64,000 nucleotides of DNA from Hyphomicrobium_A sp963728165 (GTDB lineage Bacteria; Pseudomonadota; Alphaproteobacteria; Rhizobiales; Hyphomicrobiaceae): contig CAVSIY010000006.1 in the NCBI GenBank assembly GCA_963728165.1, positions 1,116,001 to 1,180,000 of the forward strand. The letters run 5' to 3'. Within the stretch, counting starts at the first letter, position 1; each line of letters opens with the position of its first letter. Position numbers and translations under genes: made by a program. The notes under the pieces were generated by a model that saw only the letters and a program-made list of their open reading frames with translations, was not told the DNA's origin and ran no database searches. Below are positions 40,839 to 51,352 of this stretch, in pieces.

Positions 40839-42092
40839 ATGACCCTCAGTGAGCAGCAGCAACCCATTGCGGCGGTGCACGCCGCCGCGCCGCCGCGCCA
40901 TGGTCTGTCGTATGTGGAGTTCATCGCCCTCATTGCCGTGATGATGGCGCTGACGGCGCTGTCCATCGACATCATGCTGCCGGCGCTGCCGACGATCGGC
41001 GCCGCCATGGGCGTCACCGATCCCAACGATCGCCAGGTCGTCATCATCAGCTATGTCCTCGGGTTTTCCGTCGGGCAGCTCGCCTATGGACGGGTTTCGG
41101 ATCGCTATGGCCGCAAGCCCGTGCTGATGTTCGGGCTCGCCGTGTTCGTCGCCGGCTCGCTGGTAGCAGCGCTCTCCTCGAGCTTCCTTCTCCTGCTCGG
41201 CGCCCGCACCGTGCAGGGGCTGGGCGCCGCTGCTCCGCGCGTCATCGCCATCGCCATCGTGCGCGACCTCTACTCCGGCCGGCAGATGGCGCGCGTGATG
41301 TCATTTGCCATGATGGTGTTCATCATCATTCCCGTGCTGGCCCCGTCGCTGGGACAGGGCCTGCTCGAGATCGGAACGTGGCGGTGGACCTTCGACACGC
41401 TCTTGCTCGTGGGCCTCATCGTTGCGGCGTGGGCGGGCCTGCGCCTGCCGGAGACCAGGAACGAGGCGGACGCCGCCCACCCCCTGAGCCTCAGCACCTC
41501 GCTCAAGCTCGCGCTCGAGACGCCGCAGACGATCGGCTACGCGCTCGGAGGCGGGTTCATGTTCGGCTGCCTGATGAGCTACGTGAGCAGCGCCCAGCAG
41601 GTGTTCGTCGACCGCTTCCATCTGGGCACGGATTTTCCCATCGTGTTCGGCGCCATTGCATCGCTCATGGCGCTGGCCGCCCTGACCAACGCGCATCTCG
41701 TCGAGCGTCTCGGCATGCGTCGCGTCTCCCACACGGCCTTGACGGGCTTTGTGGCCGTGTCGCTTGTGCTTGCGGTCGCCGCGGCTTTGGGTGTCGTGAC
41801 GCTGCCCTTGTTCGCGGTGCTGATGGGTGCGCTGTTCTTTCAGTTCGGCCTCATCGCCCCCAACTTCAACGCGCTGGCGATGGAGCCGCAGGGGCATAAC
41901 GCCGGCATGGCCTCCTCGCTCGTCGGCTTCACGACAACGGGCGCGGGCGCGGTGCTGGGCGGCATCGTCGGCCATTTCTTCAACGGCACCGTGCTGCCGC
42001 TGGCGCTGGGGTTCTTGTGCTTGAGTGTGGCGGCCTTCGCGGCCGTGCTTAGCATCGAGGGCCGCAAGGGCCTCTATCGCCCGACGCATTGA
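40839..42092 (+). CDS. Bcr/CflA-family MFS drug exporter
   Basis: 417 residues, about 12 membrane helices. The first helix region LIAVMMALTALSIDIMLPAL and the GQLAYGRVSDRYGRKPVLM loop (MFS motif A between helices 2 and 3) are diagnostic of the DHA1 Bcr/CflA group, proton-driven exporters at the inner membrane. FIIIPVLAPSLGQGLLE and LVGFTTTGAGAVLGGIVG are further conserved helices. The 370 bases before it hold no gene, only a GGAGGGGGATCCCCCCTCC palindrome near 40613. Substrate is unknown. Confidence 0.9.
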   Translation: MTLSEQQQPIAAVHAAAPPRHGLSYVEFIALIAVMMALTALSIDIMLPALPTIGAAMGVTDPNDRQVVIISYVLGFSVGQLAYGRVSDRYGRKPVLMFGLAVFVAGSLVAALSSSFLLLLGARTVQGLGAAAPRVIAIAIVRDLYSGRQMARVMSFAMMVFIIIPVLAPSLGQGLLEIGTWRWTFDTLLLVGLIVAAWAGLRLPETRNEADAAHPLSLSTSLKLALETPQTIGYALGGGFMFGCLMSYVSSAQQVFVDRFHLGTDFPIVFGAIASLMALAALTNAHLVERLGMRRVSHTALTGFVAVSLVLAVAAALGVVTLPLFAVLMGALFFQFGLIAPNFNALAMEPQGHNAGMASSLVGFTTTGAGAVLGGIVGHFFNGTVLPLALGFLCLSVAAFAAVLSIEGRKGLYRPTH

Positions 42093-42264
42093 GCGCGCGC
42101 TCACGCGACTTGCGCCTGCGTGCATCGCTGCCTAAGCTGACGGCGGGCAATGGGGAATTCCGCACGAATAACGAAGCAATTGCCGTCTCGCGTATTGGGC
42201 TTCGGCCGCTGTCCCTCGTTGACTGCGGTCTGCCAACCGCCGTCAAAAAAGGGCAGACTGTCGT

Positions 42265-43887
42265 ATGAATTGTTACCGTATTCCATTCGTTGCACTCGCG
42301 CTCGCAGGCTCGTTGACTCTCCCTCAGATGCTGCCGCGTGCTCTCGCCGCCGAGGGCATGCAGTGGAGCTTCAGCGAGTTCAACGATCCCGAAAACAAGG
42401 GGCGTCTGACCGCACGGCTGAGCTACGGCGTGCCTGAGACCGACGACATTCAGGTGAGCGGCGTTTGCGATGGCTCGCCCAGCACGGGCGTCGCGTACTC
42501 GAGCGTCACGTTCGGCGCCGACAGCGGGGACCTGAAGGATGGCACTGACGTCGAGCTGCACTTCAGCGGCGGCGGCTTCGACCATGTCATGAAGGGAGCG
42601 ATCTACCGGCCGCCCTCGGAGGAGGGCATCTCGGGCGTTCATCTCGATATCCCGCACGACGATCCTCTATGGCAGGCGCTGCAGGAGAAAGATTCGCTCG
42701 ACTATCTCGTCCCCGGTTATCGGGCGAGCTCGCTCGATCTGACGCACGGCAAGGACAAGATCAAGTCGTTCATCGAATCCTGCCGCGCCTATGCCAAGGC
42801 GATCCTCGGTGACGACAAGGGCACCTCGAACAGCGAGGCGGCAGCGAGTGGCGCCACGCCCGAGAAGGAAGCTTTCGAGAGCGCCAAGGAGCTCGGCACG
42901 GTTGCGGCCTGGAATGCTTTCCTTTCGAACTATCCGCGGGCTTCCACGCCGACCTCGCCCGCGCCTACCTCAAGAAGCTCGGGGCGGGCTCCGCCGCTCC
43001 CGGCAATGGCGTAACGGGGCGCAACGTGACCTACGTCGAATACCCGGGAGGCGTATTCATCAAGAACGGTCCCGATACGTGGGTCGAGCAGAAGAAGGCG
43101 GGCGGCGATGCGTTGCGCTTCGTCGAGACATCCCGGTCGCAGAACGAGGTCAAGCTGCTTCGACAAATCGCGCAAGGTGCACATCTCGCTCGACATAGCG
43201 GGTGGTGAGATTTGGTATGCACCCGACGGCTCCGCCTTAAAGAAGCTCTACGATATCGTCGCCACGCGGGGCGCCAACGACCCGGCTCCGCCTCCGCCGC
43301 CGGCCGCTCCCCAAGCGGTGGCAGCAGCCAAGGTGCCCACGCGAAAGGCGACGCACGTCTCCTGCAAGAAGCTGGGCTCGATCCGGTCGAAGTACTCGGA
43401 CCGGCCGACCAAGATCACCTTCATCAACAATTCCGGAGCCTACCGCGGCATCCTCTGGATCGATTTCAAAGGCCACCCCAAGGACTACGCCAACTTGCAG
43501 GCGGGCCAGCAGATCACGCTCGATACCTTTCAGAGCCATCCCTGGATGGTGACCGACGGCCCCGGCAACTGTCTTGAGATCGCGTTGCCGCGCTCAGGTC
43601 CGAGCCTCGTCGCTATCGGAGAGGCAGCGGCGCCGGCGCCCGAGAAGCAGTCTGAGAAGCGGTGCCGTCGCGGCTATCTCGTCATCGATGGCAAGTGCAT
43701 CCGGAAACGGGACGCGGCGACCTATTGCGGCCCGGGCTACCGCCTGCAGGGCAACACCTGCGTGCAGGGCTACCAGCCGCCCAAGCCGCAGGCGCAGCGT
43801 CCAAGCTGGCAGATCGAGGCGATCAAGAAGGGGTGCAAGCCGGGGCTTGCCTGGAACGCGCAAGAGGGCTGCCACGAGAACGACTGA
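42265..43887 (+). CDS. secreted hypothetical protein with two frameshifts
   Basis: About 540 residues after correction. Signal peptide (CYRIPFVALALAGSLTLPQM, cleaved near ALAAEG). The middle has the helical repeat FESAKELGTVAAWNAFLSNY followed, in the next frame, by FHADLARAYLKKLG, common in secreted Hyphomicrobiales proteins. A later domain has VSCKKLGSIRSKYSDRPTKI and FINNSGAYRGILWIDFKGHP. The C-terminus is Cys-rich (KRCRRGYLVIDGKCIRK, ATYCGPGYRLQGNTCVQGY, KPGLAWNAQEGCHEND). A missing base near 42936 and an extra C at 43158 shift the frame. The chain between them reads smoothly, so this is one gene. No function was recognised. Confidence 0.6.
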
Positions 43888-43905
43888 TCGCAGGACGGCG
43901 GGCCC

Positions 43906-44553
43906 GTGACCCGCGTGCCGGGGAGCACCACCACCAGGGGCGGCGGGCGCGCATTGCCGATGACGCAGCGGACATCGATTGTGCTGGTTGCGGGCGTGGC
44001 CGCCGTGATTGCGGGCGTGTCGCTCTTCGTCCTCGCGCTGCCGCTGGCCTTGATATCCTGCCTTCTCGGCTGGGCCATGCTGGCGATCGCCGTCATCGAC
44101 GCGCAACGCTTCATCATTCCCGACGTGCTGTCGCTGCCGGCGATCCCGCTGGGGCTGCTGGCGGCGCCGATGCTCGACGCGGAGGCCGCCGCCTCGACGC
44201 TCATTTTGGAGCATGTCGGCGCCGCGATCCTGGGGGCTGCAGCCTTGTACGCCATCCGGCAGCTCTATTACCTGTTGCGCCAACGCGAGGGGCTGGGTCT
44301 GGGCGACGTGAAGCTCGCAGCCGTAGCCGGCGCCTGGACCGGGCTTGCCGGCCTCGGCCATGTCCTCTTGCTCGCGTGCGTGATGGCAATCGCCACTGTC
44401 CTGCTGATGCATCTGCGCCAGACGCGCGCGCTGCGCGGCTCGACCGCGGTCGCATTCGGCGTGTTCCTGGCGCCGTCGATCTGGCTCGTGTGGTGCTTGA
44501 GCGCGCTGGGTGTCGATCCGGTCGAGGCCTGGCTCCTGGCGCCGCTTGGCTAG
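43906..44553 (+). CDS. gspO: type IV prepilin peptidase (A24), short form lacking the methylase domain
   Basis: 215 residues, or 197 from the Met at 43960; about six membrane helices. The two catalytic Asp motifs are present: IDAQRFIIPDVLSLP and EGLGLGDVKLAAVAGAW (GxGD). It cleaves the leader of pseudopilins just before the Phe of GFTLxE, and the five GspG-K substrates lie 6-9 kb downstream. The N-terminal cytosolic Cys-containing methyltransferase part of full GspO is missing, as in CpaA/TadV-like forms. It converges on gspD with an 11-base gap. Confidence 0.85.
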   Translation: MTRVPGSTTTRGGGRALPMTQRTSIVLVAGVAAVIAGVSLFVLALPLALISCLLGWAMLAIAVIDAQRFIIPDVLSLPAIPLGLLAAPMLDAEAAASTLILEHVGAAILGAAALYAIRQLYYLLRQREGLGLGDVKLAAVAGAWTGLAGLGHVLLLACVMAIATVLLMHLRQTRALRGSTAVAFGVFLAPSIWLVWCLSALGVDPVEAWLLAPLG

Positions 44554-44564
44554 CGGCGTCGCCC

Positions 44565-46785
44565 CTACTTGACCTCGGCCACCGGGCCAAAGGCGTGAAC
44601 GTCGACATCCCACGGCGTGGCGCGCGGGGCCAGCGATTGCATGCGCGCACGCATCTCATCGGCAATGCGGCTGGCGTCCTGAGGATCACGAATGACGACG
44701 GGCTGCAGGAAGACGACGAGCTCGGTGCGCGTCTTTGACTGGTCCGTGTTGCCGCCGAGCACGTCGCCGACGTAGGGGATCTTGTTGAGCAGAGGTATGC
44801 CGCTCTTCTCGCGATTGTGCTGCTCGCTGATGAGGCCGCCGAGCACGACCATCTGCCCGCTCTCGACCGCGATGGTGCTGCTGATGCGGCGCTGCGAGAT
44901 GGTGGGCGTGAGACTTTCGCTGGTCGTGCGCGGGACCGAGCTGATCTCCTGCTCGATATCCATGGTGACGAGACCATTGGAGTTGATCCTCGGCGTCACC
45001 TTCAAGATGACGCCGGTGTTCTTGTACTGGACCTCGTTGACCACGGGCGAGTCGGGTTGCACGACGCCCTGCGCCTGACGGGTAATGATCGGGATCTCGT
45101 CGCCCACCTGCAGGGTCGCAGGCTGGTTGTGGAGCACGACGACGGAGGGAGATGAGACAACGCGGACCGAGGTCTGCTCGGCGAGCGCATCGAGAATGAT
45201 GCGCGGGTTGTTGACCAGCGACCCGACGACGAAGTTCAACCCGGGAACGGGAGGCGCAATCTCGATCTGGTTGCCGTTGCTGAATCCGAGCAGGCCGGCC
45301 TTTCCGTTGTTCTTCTGCAGGAAGAACTGCACGCCATACTGCAGGTTGTCGTTGAGCGTCACCTCGGCGAGCGTCGCGTTGATGAGCACCTGCAGCGGCG
45401 GCTGGTCGATGCGGCGCAGGATGCTCAGGATATTGCGCAGGTCGCGTGCCGACGCCTTGATGAGCAGCTTGTTATTGCGCTCGTCGGGAATGACGCGCAC
45501 CTGCTCCGACGAGCTCTGCGACCCGCCCCCGCCTTCGAGCCCGGCGGAGGCCAAGCCAAGCGGCCGGGACGTGGGCGAGCGTTTGCTCGCGGGCGCGGCT
45601 GGCAGCGGGGTGCCGCCTTCGTCCGTCACTGCGGTTGCAGTTTCTATGTGGCTGGCGGCCTCGGTGGGAGCGACCTCGGCCTCCTCCGCACCGCGCACCG
45701 CACCCTGCTGCCCGGTGAACGCCGCCATGAGGATGTCGGTGAGATCCTTGGCGCGCCCGTTCTCCACGCGATAAACGTAGTAGTTGTCTCCCCCCTGGCC
45801 GACGCGATCGAGACGCGATACCCAGCTGTCGATCTGTTCCAGGGACTTCGACTTTGGCGACAGCGCCAGGATGGCATTGAGACGGGTGATCGCTTGGAAG
45901 CGGACCAATCCCTTGCCGGGTCCCTCCGTCTGGAAGACCTGCTGAAGCTCCTTGATGACCTCATCGGGCGTGGAGTTCTTCAGCGTGTAGAGACCGGCCG
46001 ACTGTCCCTTCATCCAGTCGACGTCGAACATGGAGACGATGTCCAGCAGCGATTCACGATGCCGCGCCGTGCCCCGAACGATCAGCAGGTTGTTGTAGAC
46101 GCTGGCACGCGGGGGGTCTTGCGCGGACGCGAGCGAGGTGAGCATGCGCGTCATGGTCTCGGCCGACACGTACTTCAGCGGGATGATGGAGATGCCGTAG
46201 CCGTTGCCGACCTCTTGGTGCTCGGCCTGATAGTTGACCGAGAGGATGGCGTTCTGGCGCGCCTCGCTCTCCGGCACGATGCGGTGCAGCTGGCCGTCGA
46301 CGATGAGCGCGCCGCGGTTCATCGCCAGCACGCTTTCGAGGATGGACAGGAGCTCGCTGCGCGACACCGGGCCGCCGGTGGAGACGGTGACGCGACCCTG
46401 CACGCGCGGATCGAAGACATAGGGAAGGCCCAGCGTATCGCGCAGGATCACCTTGGCGAGCTCGGACAGCTCTGCATCGTTGAAATTGAGCTCATAGCCG
46501 TTGGTCGAGTGCGCAAGGCCCTGGCCGCGCGGGGTTTTCGACCTCTTGGTGGCGGCCGTATCGTCGCCCGGATAGAGCTCCGCCTGGGCGCCCTGGATGG
46601 AAGTGCTGGCGAACTCCACCCGCGGGCCTTCGCGACCGGCGGGGCGCGGGGGGGAGAGGTCGGCATTCGCCAACTGGTCCAACAGGCCAGGCGGCTCGAG
46701 ACTGCCAGAGTCATTGGGAACCGAGCACGCAGAGATGAGCGCGCAAGTTAGTGCCGCCGCGAGCCAAGCGCTCCACCGAACTCAT
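44565..46785 (-). CDS. gspD: type II secretion secretin GspD, predicted lipoprotein; frameshift at the start codon
   Basis: Outer-membrane pore of the T2SS. In order: N0 domain (NGYELNFNDAELSELAKVIL), N1-N3 repeats (ISIIPLKYVSAETMTRML, LYTLKNSTPDEVIKELQQVF, YYVYRVENGRAKDLTDILM), then the secretin core with VRVVSSPSVVVLHNQPATLQ and ESGQMVVLGGLISEQHNREK. The in-frame TTG at 46682 misses the leader. Upstream the same frame encodes VRWSAWLAAALTCALISAC, a lipoprotein signal with lipobox, immediately after ATG plus one extra base at 46781-46785 and preceded by AAAGGGAA. Removing that base gives a 739-residue lipoprotein secretin. Confidence 0.92.
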
Positions 46786-47338
46786 GAATAAGTTCCCTTT
46801 AACGCGCTTACACATCCAGGAACTGCGTTATTGCTCGCGACGCGACGTTGGCTCGTGCTTGCTGCGACCCCGCCTGTTCAGTGGCTCCCAGTCCACTGCT
46901 GCGTTCGGAGCGATAGCCTGCGGAGTCCCCTTCCTCCGGCAATCGCGCATTCCAGCCCCGCGGCGCGGGCACCGTGCGGGCTGTGGGTCTTTCCTTTTGG
47001 ACCCTCAGGCCTCTATAGCTCGCGTGCATGAAGCTATGCACAGGATTCGATTACGTTTGCGATGATTGAAACACCAATGTGGCCGCAGCGTAACGTGCGC
47101 GCGAAACGAAACTCAAAAAACTATGCATAGAGTGCACTAACTAGGACGAGAGTGAACTCGCGCCAATCACAAAGCCGCAATTGCGGCATTGCATGCGCGC
47201 TGCAAAAAAAAATGCAGAGCGTTATGCTCGGGCCGATTGCTTGAAAATAGCGACGCTGCATAGTAGGTTGAAATCAATCAACTACGGGGCATCCACTTGC
47301 TGTGACCGTAGGATTTTTTCGGCGCATGAACGGTAAGT
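46786..47338. promoter_or_regulatory. 550-base divergent regulatory region between gspD and gspE
   Basis: There is no credible gene. The right half is unusually AT-rich. It contains the perfect palindrome CTATGCATAG (47121-47130) plus related words CTATGCACAG (47034-47043) and CTGCATAG (47256-47263), and several other TGCAT/ATGCA words. These may be operator sites for coordinate control of the two T2SS transcripts. Confidence 0.4.
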
Positions 47339-49031
47339 ATGTCGGTCGAGCCCATGGTTATGAGCTTCGAGGACTTCCTCGTAAGTCGGGCGCTCATTTC
47401 CGAGGCCGAGCTCGACAAAGTCGATAGGTTTCGCAAAGAAACCGGCGCGACGCTTTACACGGCCCTGCGAAAATCATCCGCCATGCAATCGCACGCCCTC
47501 GTGCGCGCCATTGCCGATTATCATGGCGTGCCCCTCGTCGAGGACGAGCAGTGGCTCACCGACCCCGTTTCTTTCAGCAACCTGTCGCACGCGTTCTTGC
47601 GCGAGAACAAAGTCTTTCCCATCGGCGAGGCCGACGAGGGAATCCTGCTGGCGATGGAGGATCCCTCCGATGCCCACGCCATCAACGCGGTGCGGCTGGC
47701 GCTGGAGCGGCCCATCATTCCGCGCGTCGCCGCGGCCGAGGACATTCAAACCGCGATCGAGCGGGCGGCGCGCAACCGTGACGAGCCGACCGTGTGGCAG
47801 GAGCCGACGCGGGCCGAGGCGACCGGCGACGACCTGGAGCACTTGCGCGACATGGCGCTCGGCGCGCCCGTCGTGCGCTACGTCAACCAGATGATCCAGG
47901 ACGCCATGCACGCGCGCGCGACCGACATTCACATCGAGCCGTTCGACGCGCGCATGGCGGTGCGCATGCGCGTCGACGGGATGCTGCGGGAGATTGCGCC
48001 GCCGCCTGCGCAGATGGCGAAGGCCATCGTCTCGCGCGTCAAGATTTCTGTCGGGCCTCAACATCGCCGAGCGGCGGCTGCCGCAGGACGGCCGCGCCCG
48101 CATCCGCGTCAATGAGCAGCGCCTCGATTTGCGCGTCGCCACCATGCCGACGATCTACGGGGAGGCGGTGGCGATCCGTCTGTTGGACAACGTGCGCCGC
48201 GTGCTCGACTTCGGCGCCCTGGGGTTCGGTAAGCGTGACGAGGAGGTGATCCGCCGCCACCTCTCGGCGCCCTACGGGCTCATTCTGGTGACGGGGCCGA
48301 CGGGCAGCGGCAAGACGACGACGCTCGCCACGGCTCTTTCGCTGCTCAATCAGTCGCACCGGAAGATCCTCTCCATCGAGGACCCGATCGAGTACGAGAT
48401 CGACGGCGTCAACCAGACCCAGGCCAAGCCGGCGATCGGCCTCACCTTCGCCAACGCCTTGCGCTCGTTTCTGCGCCACGACCCCGACGTGCTCATGGTG
48501 GGCGAGATGCGCGACGCCGAGACGGCGAGCATCGGCATCCACGCCGCTCTCACTGGCCACCTCGTGCTGTCGACCTTGCACACCAACACCGCAGCCGGCT
48601 CCATCCCGCGCCTGCTCGACATGGGCATCGACGCCTTTCTGCTGGCCTCCTCCTTGAGGTGCGTCATCGGCCAGCGCCTCGTGCGCCTGTTGTGCCCCCA
48701 TTGCAAGCAATCGGGCCCCGTCGGCGACGAGCTTGAGATCTTCACCCGACGCAAGGGAGCGCTGAACGGCGAAGCGCCGACCAGGCTGTGGCATGCGGTC
48801 GGATGCGAGCGTTGCTCGGGCACCGGCTACAACGACCGCATCGTCATCTCCGAGGTCCTCGACGTCGATGACGACATCAGGGACCTCATACAACCCAACG
48901 CCCGCACCGCCACGATCGAGGAGGCGGCGTGCCGCAAGGGCATGGTGACGATGGTCACCGACGGTCTCAAGAAATGTCAGGACGGCCTGACCACGACAGA
49001 AGAAGTGCGCCGGGTGGTGCTCGACGTGTGA
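47339..49031 (+). CDS. gspE: type II secretion ATPase GspE, one-base frameshift
   Basis: Cytosolic hexameric ATPase that drives pseudopilus assembly. The N-terminal MshEN-like domain (SFEDFLVSRALISEAELDKV) is followed by N2 (DIHIEPFDARMAVRMRVDG). An extra T at 48049 (TTTCtGTCG, expected KISSGLNIAERRLPQDGR) then shifts the frame. The second part holds Walker A VTGPTGSGKTTTLATAL, the Asp box ILSIEDPIEYEIDGVNQ, Walker B LRHDPDVLMVGEMRD and the zinc-binding tetracysteine CPHCKQ/CERCSGTGY. Corrected length is 563 residues. Confidence 0.94.
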
Positions 49032-49162
49032 GCGGCCCTTGAAGGGCCCCGCGGGCATCGTCCGGAAGCGCATGACTAGGGGAGAACGGCACGTGGCGCG
49101 TCTTCGCTCCGCTTCGAGTTGCGGACGGCGTGCCTCTGGCCGGCATTCGGGACGCAGCCGTG

Positions 49163-50380
49163 ATGCTCTATCGCTATAGCGCCATAAGCCGCTCCGGCAG
49201 CCGCTTGACCGGCCAAATGGAGGCGGTCAGCCGCACCATCGTGCTGGAGGATCTGCACAAGCTCGGACACTTGCCGGTGGAGGTGGTCGAGAGCAGCGCC
49301 GCTGCGGCGGGGCGCGGTGCGCGCGGCTCATCGTTCTTGTCGGGCAAGCCGAGCTCGGGCCAGATCACGCTCTTCACGCGCGAGCTCTCCATGCTGCTGA
49401 AAGCCGGGCTGCCGCTCGATCAGTCTCTTGGCTTTCTTGCAAAGGATGCCCGCTCCAAGCGGCTTTCGCGCGTGATCGGCCAGATCGGCGACCAGGTCAG
49501 CAACGGCAAGAGCTTGCATGAGGCCCTGGAGATGCAGGGGCCGGTGTTTCCGCCCGTCTATGCCAGCATGGTTCGCGTCGCGGAGGCGAGCGGCTCGCTC
49601 GATACCGTCTTGGAGCGCATCGCCAGGGGCCGCGAGAAGGCGCAGAAGCTGCGCTCAAAGGCGCTGTCTGAGGTCCTTTACCCGTGCATGCTGATCGTGA
49701 TGGCGATCGCCGCCGTGACCATCATGCTCACCGTTGTCGTGCCGCGCTTCAAGGAGATGATCGTGAACGCGGGCACCGAGGCGCCCCAGCAGGCCCGCAT
49801 GGTGATCGCGGCATCCGACTGGCTGCTCGCCAACGGTAAACTGCTGGCCGTTTCTCTGGTGCTCTTGGCCTTTGCCATCGGCGCCGCCTGGCAGCAGGGC
49901 GCCGGGCGCCAGCAGATGGAGTGGCTGTTATTACGGCTGCCGCTCATCGGCTCGATGCTGCGCCTCAACCTGACCATCAGCTTCTGCCGCACGCTCGGCA
50001 TGCTGCTCGAGAACGGGGTGGAGCTTCCCGCGGCGATGAAGCTCGTCCGCGACGTCATCGGCAACCGCTATGCCGCGCGCGTGCTCGATCACGCCTACGA
50101 CGCGCTGCGCAAGGGGCGCAGCTTCCTGGAGCCCTTGTCGCAGTCCGGTCTGTTTCCCGGCGTCGTCATCAACATGCTCCGCGTCGGCGAGGAGACAGGC
50201 AGTCTCACGACGTCCTTCTTTCACATGGCCGACATGTACGAGGAGAAGCTTGAGACCGCCGTGCAGAGGACGTTCACGATCCTCGAGCCCGTCATCATTC
50301 TCCTGGTGAGCACCTTCATCGCCGGGATCATCATTTCGATCTTGGGCGCCGTAATCAGCATCAACGACTTGGCGATCTGA
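49163..50380 (+). CDS. gspF: type II secretion inner-membrane platform protein GspF
   Basis: 405 residues from the ATG at 49163 (MLYRYSAISRSGSRLTGQ); an in-frame GTG at 49130 is less likely. Two T2SSF domains, each with a cytosolic helical bundle (ITLFTRELSMLLKAGLPLDQ and LTISFCRTLGMLLENGVELP), and three membrane helices, the last near the C-terminus (IILLVSTFIAGIIISILGAV). It binds GspE and GspL. Confidence 0.93.
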   Translation: MLYRYSAISRSGSRLTGQMEAVSRTIVLEDLHKLGHLPVEVVESSAAAAGRGARGSSFLSGKPSSGQITLFTRELSMLLKAGLPLDQSLGFLAKDARSKRLSRVIGQIGDQVSNGKSLHEALEMQGPVFPPVYASMVRVAEASGSLDTVLERIARGREKAQKLRSKALSEVLYPCMLIVMAIAAVTIMLTVVVPRFKEMIVNAGTEAPQQARMVIAASDWLLANGKLLAVSLVLLAFAIGAAWQQGAGRQQMEWLLLRLPLIGSMLRLNLTISFCRTLGMLLENGVELPAAMKLVRDVIGNRYAARVLDHAYDALRKGRSFLEPLSQSGLFPGVVINMLRVGEETGSLTTSFFHMADMYEEKLETAVQRTFTILEPVIILLVSTFIAGIIISILGAVISINDLAI

Positions 50381-50424
50381 GCAGGAGGTTTGGCGATGGG
50401 AAACGTCAGTTGGAGGGTGGTGAG

Positions 50425-50895
50425 ATGATGGCTTCGATTGCTCGTGCGCTGCGTCGCGCGGCCGGCATCGGCACAGCGCCGAACCGGCGCGAGGCCGGTT
50501 TCACGCTGGTCGAGCTTCTGGTGGTGATGGTGATCTTGGTGCTGCTAGCGAGCCTCGTGGCGCCGCGCGTCATCGGCTATCTGGGCAGCTCGCGCACCAA
50601 GACGGCGAAAGTGCAGATCGAGAGCCTCTCGACCTCGCTCGAGCTCTACAAGCTCGACACCGGCCGCTATCCCGACGAGCGCGAGGGCTTGGCCGCGCTC
50701 GTTGCGCGCCCCGGCGACGTCCACAACTGGAACGGCCCCTACCTGAAGAAGGACAGGGTTCCGCCCGATCCGTGGGGGCACCCCTATCACTACCGCTACC
50801 CCGGCCAGCGCGGTGCCTTCGACATCTTCTCGCTCGGCGGCGACAACCGGGAGGGCGGCGATGGCGAGAACCAGGATGTCACGAGCTGGCTGTAG
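50425..50895 (+). CDS. gspG: major pseudopilin GspG
   Basis: 156 residues. A basic leader ending in Gly (NRREAG) is cleaved before FTLVELLVVMVILVLLASLV, the prepilin helix with Glu5. The C-terminal globular part LDTGRYPDEREGLAALVARP, YLKKDRVPPDPWGHPYHYRY and FDIFSLGGDNREGGDGENQD contains the calcium-binding loop typical of GspG. It forms the pseudopilus shaft. Confidence 0.94.
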   Translation: MMASIARALRRAAGIGTAPNRREAGFTLVELLVVMVILVLLASLVAPRVIGYLGSSRTKTAKVQIESLSTSLELYKLDTGRYPDEREGLAALVARPGDVHNWNGPYLKKDRVPPDPWGHPYHYRYPGQRGAFDIFSLGGDNREGGDGENQDVTSWL

Positions 50896-51352
50896 CGGCG
50901 GGAGGGCACCATGCGAGGCAGGCTTCACGCTGATCGAGCTGCTCGCCGTGATGGTGGTGCTGGGCATGGCGATGGTCGCCGTGTCCGCCCTCTATCGGGC
51001 GCCGTCGAGCGGGGTGCAACTCAGGGCGGCGGCGCAGCTTGCCGCCTCGCGCCTGCGCGATCTCCGGGTAGCGGCGCTGACGAGCGGCAGCGAGCGCGTT
51101 GCCACGATCGACGTCAACGGCCGCGTCATCCGCTTCAGCGACGGACGCGCGCCGCTGCAGCTCGCACGCTCGATCGCCGTTGCCGTGACCGGGGCCGAGA
51201 GCGAGCGCCGCGCCCAGGGCATGTCGGGCGTCCGCTTCTTTCCCAATGGCAGCTCCACCGGCGCCACCATCCAGCTTCGCTCGCAAAGGCAGGGCTATGA
51301 GGTTCGCATCAACTGGCTCACGGGCAGGGTCTCGACCGCCGCGCTCGATTGA
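50861..51352 (+). CDS. gspH: minor pseudopilin GspH
   Basis: 163 residues from the ATG at 50861 (an alternative ATG at 50876), overlapping the end of gspG by 35 bases. The prepilin cleavage site is PCEAG|FTLIELLAVMVVLGMAMVA. The remainder is beta-rich (VATIDVNGRVIRFSDGRAP, SGVRFFPNGSSTGATIQL, YEVRINWLTGRVS), typical of GspH. Confidence 0.88.
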   Translation: MARTRMSRAGCSGGRAPCEAGFTLIELLAVMVVLGMAMVAVSALYRAPSSGVQLRAAAQLAASRLRDLRVAALTSGSERVATIDVNGRVIRFSDGRAPLQLARSIAVAVTGAESERRAQGMSGVRFFPNGSSTGATIQLRSQRQGYEVRINWLTGRVSTAALD

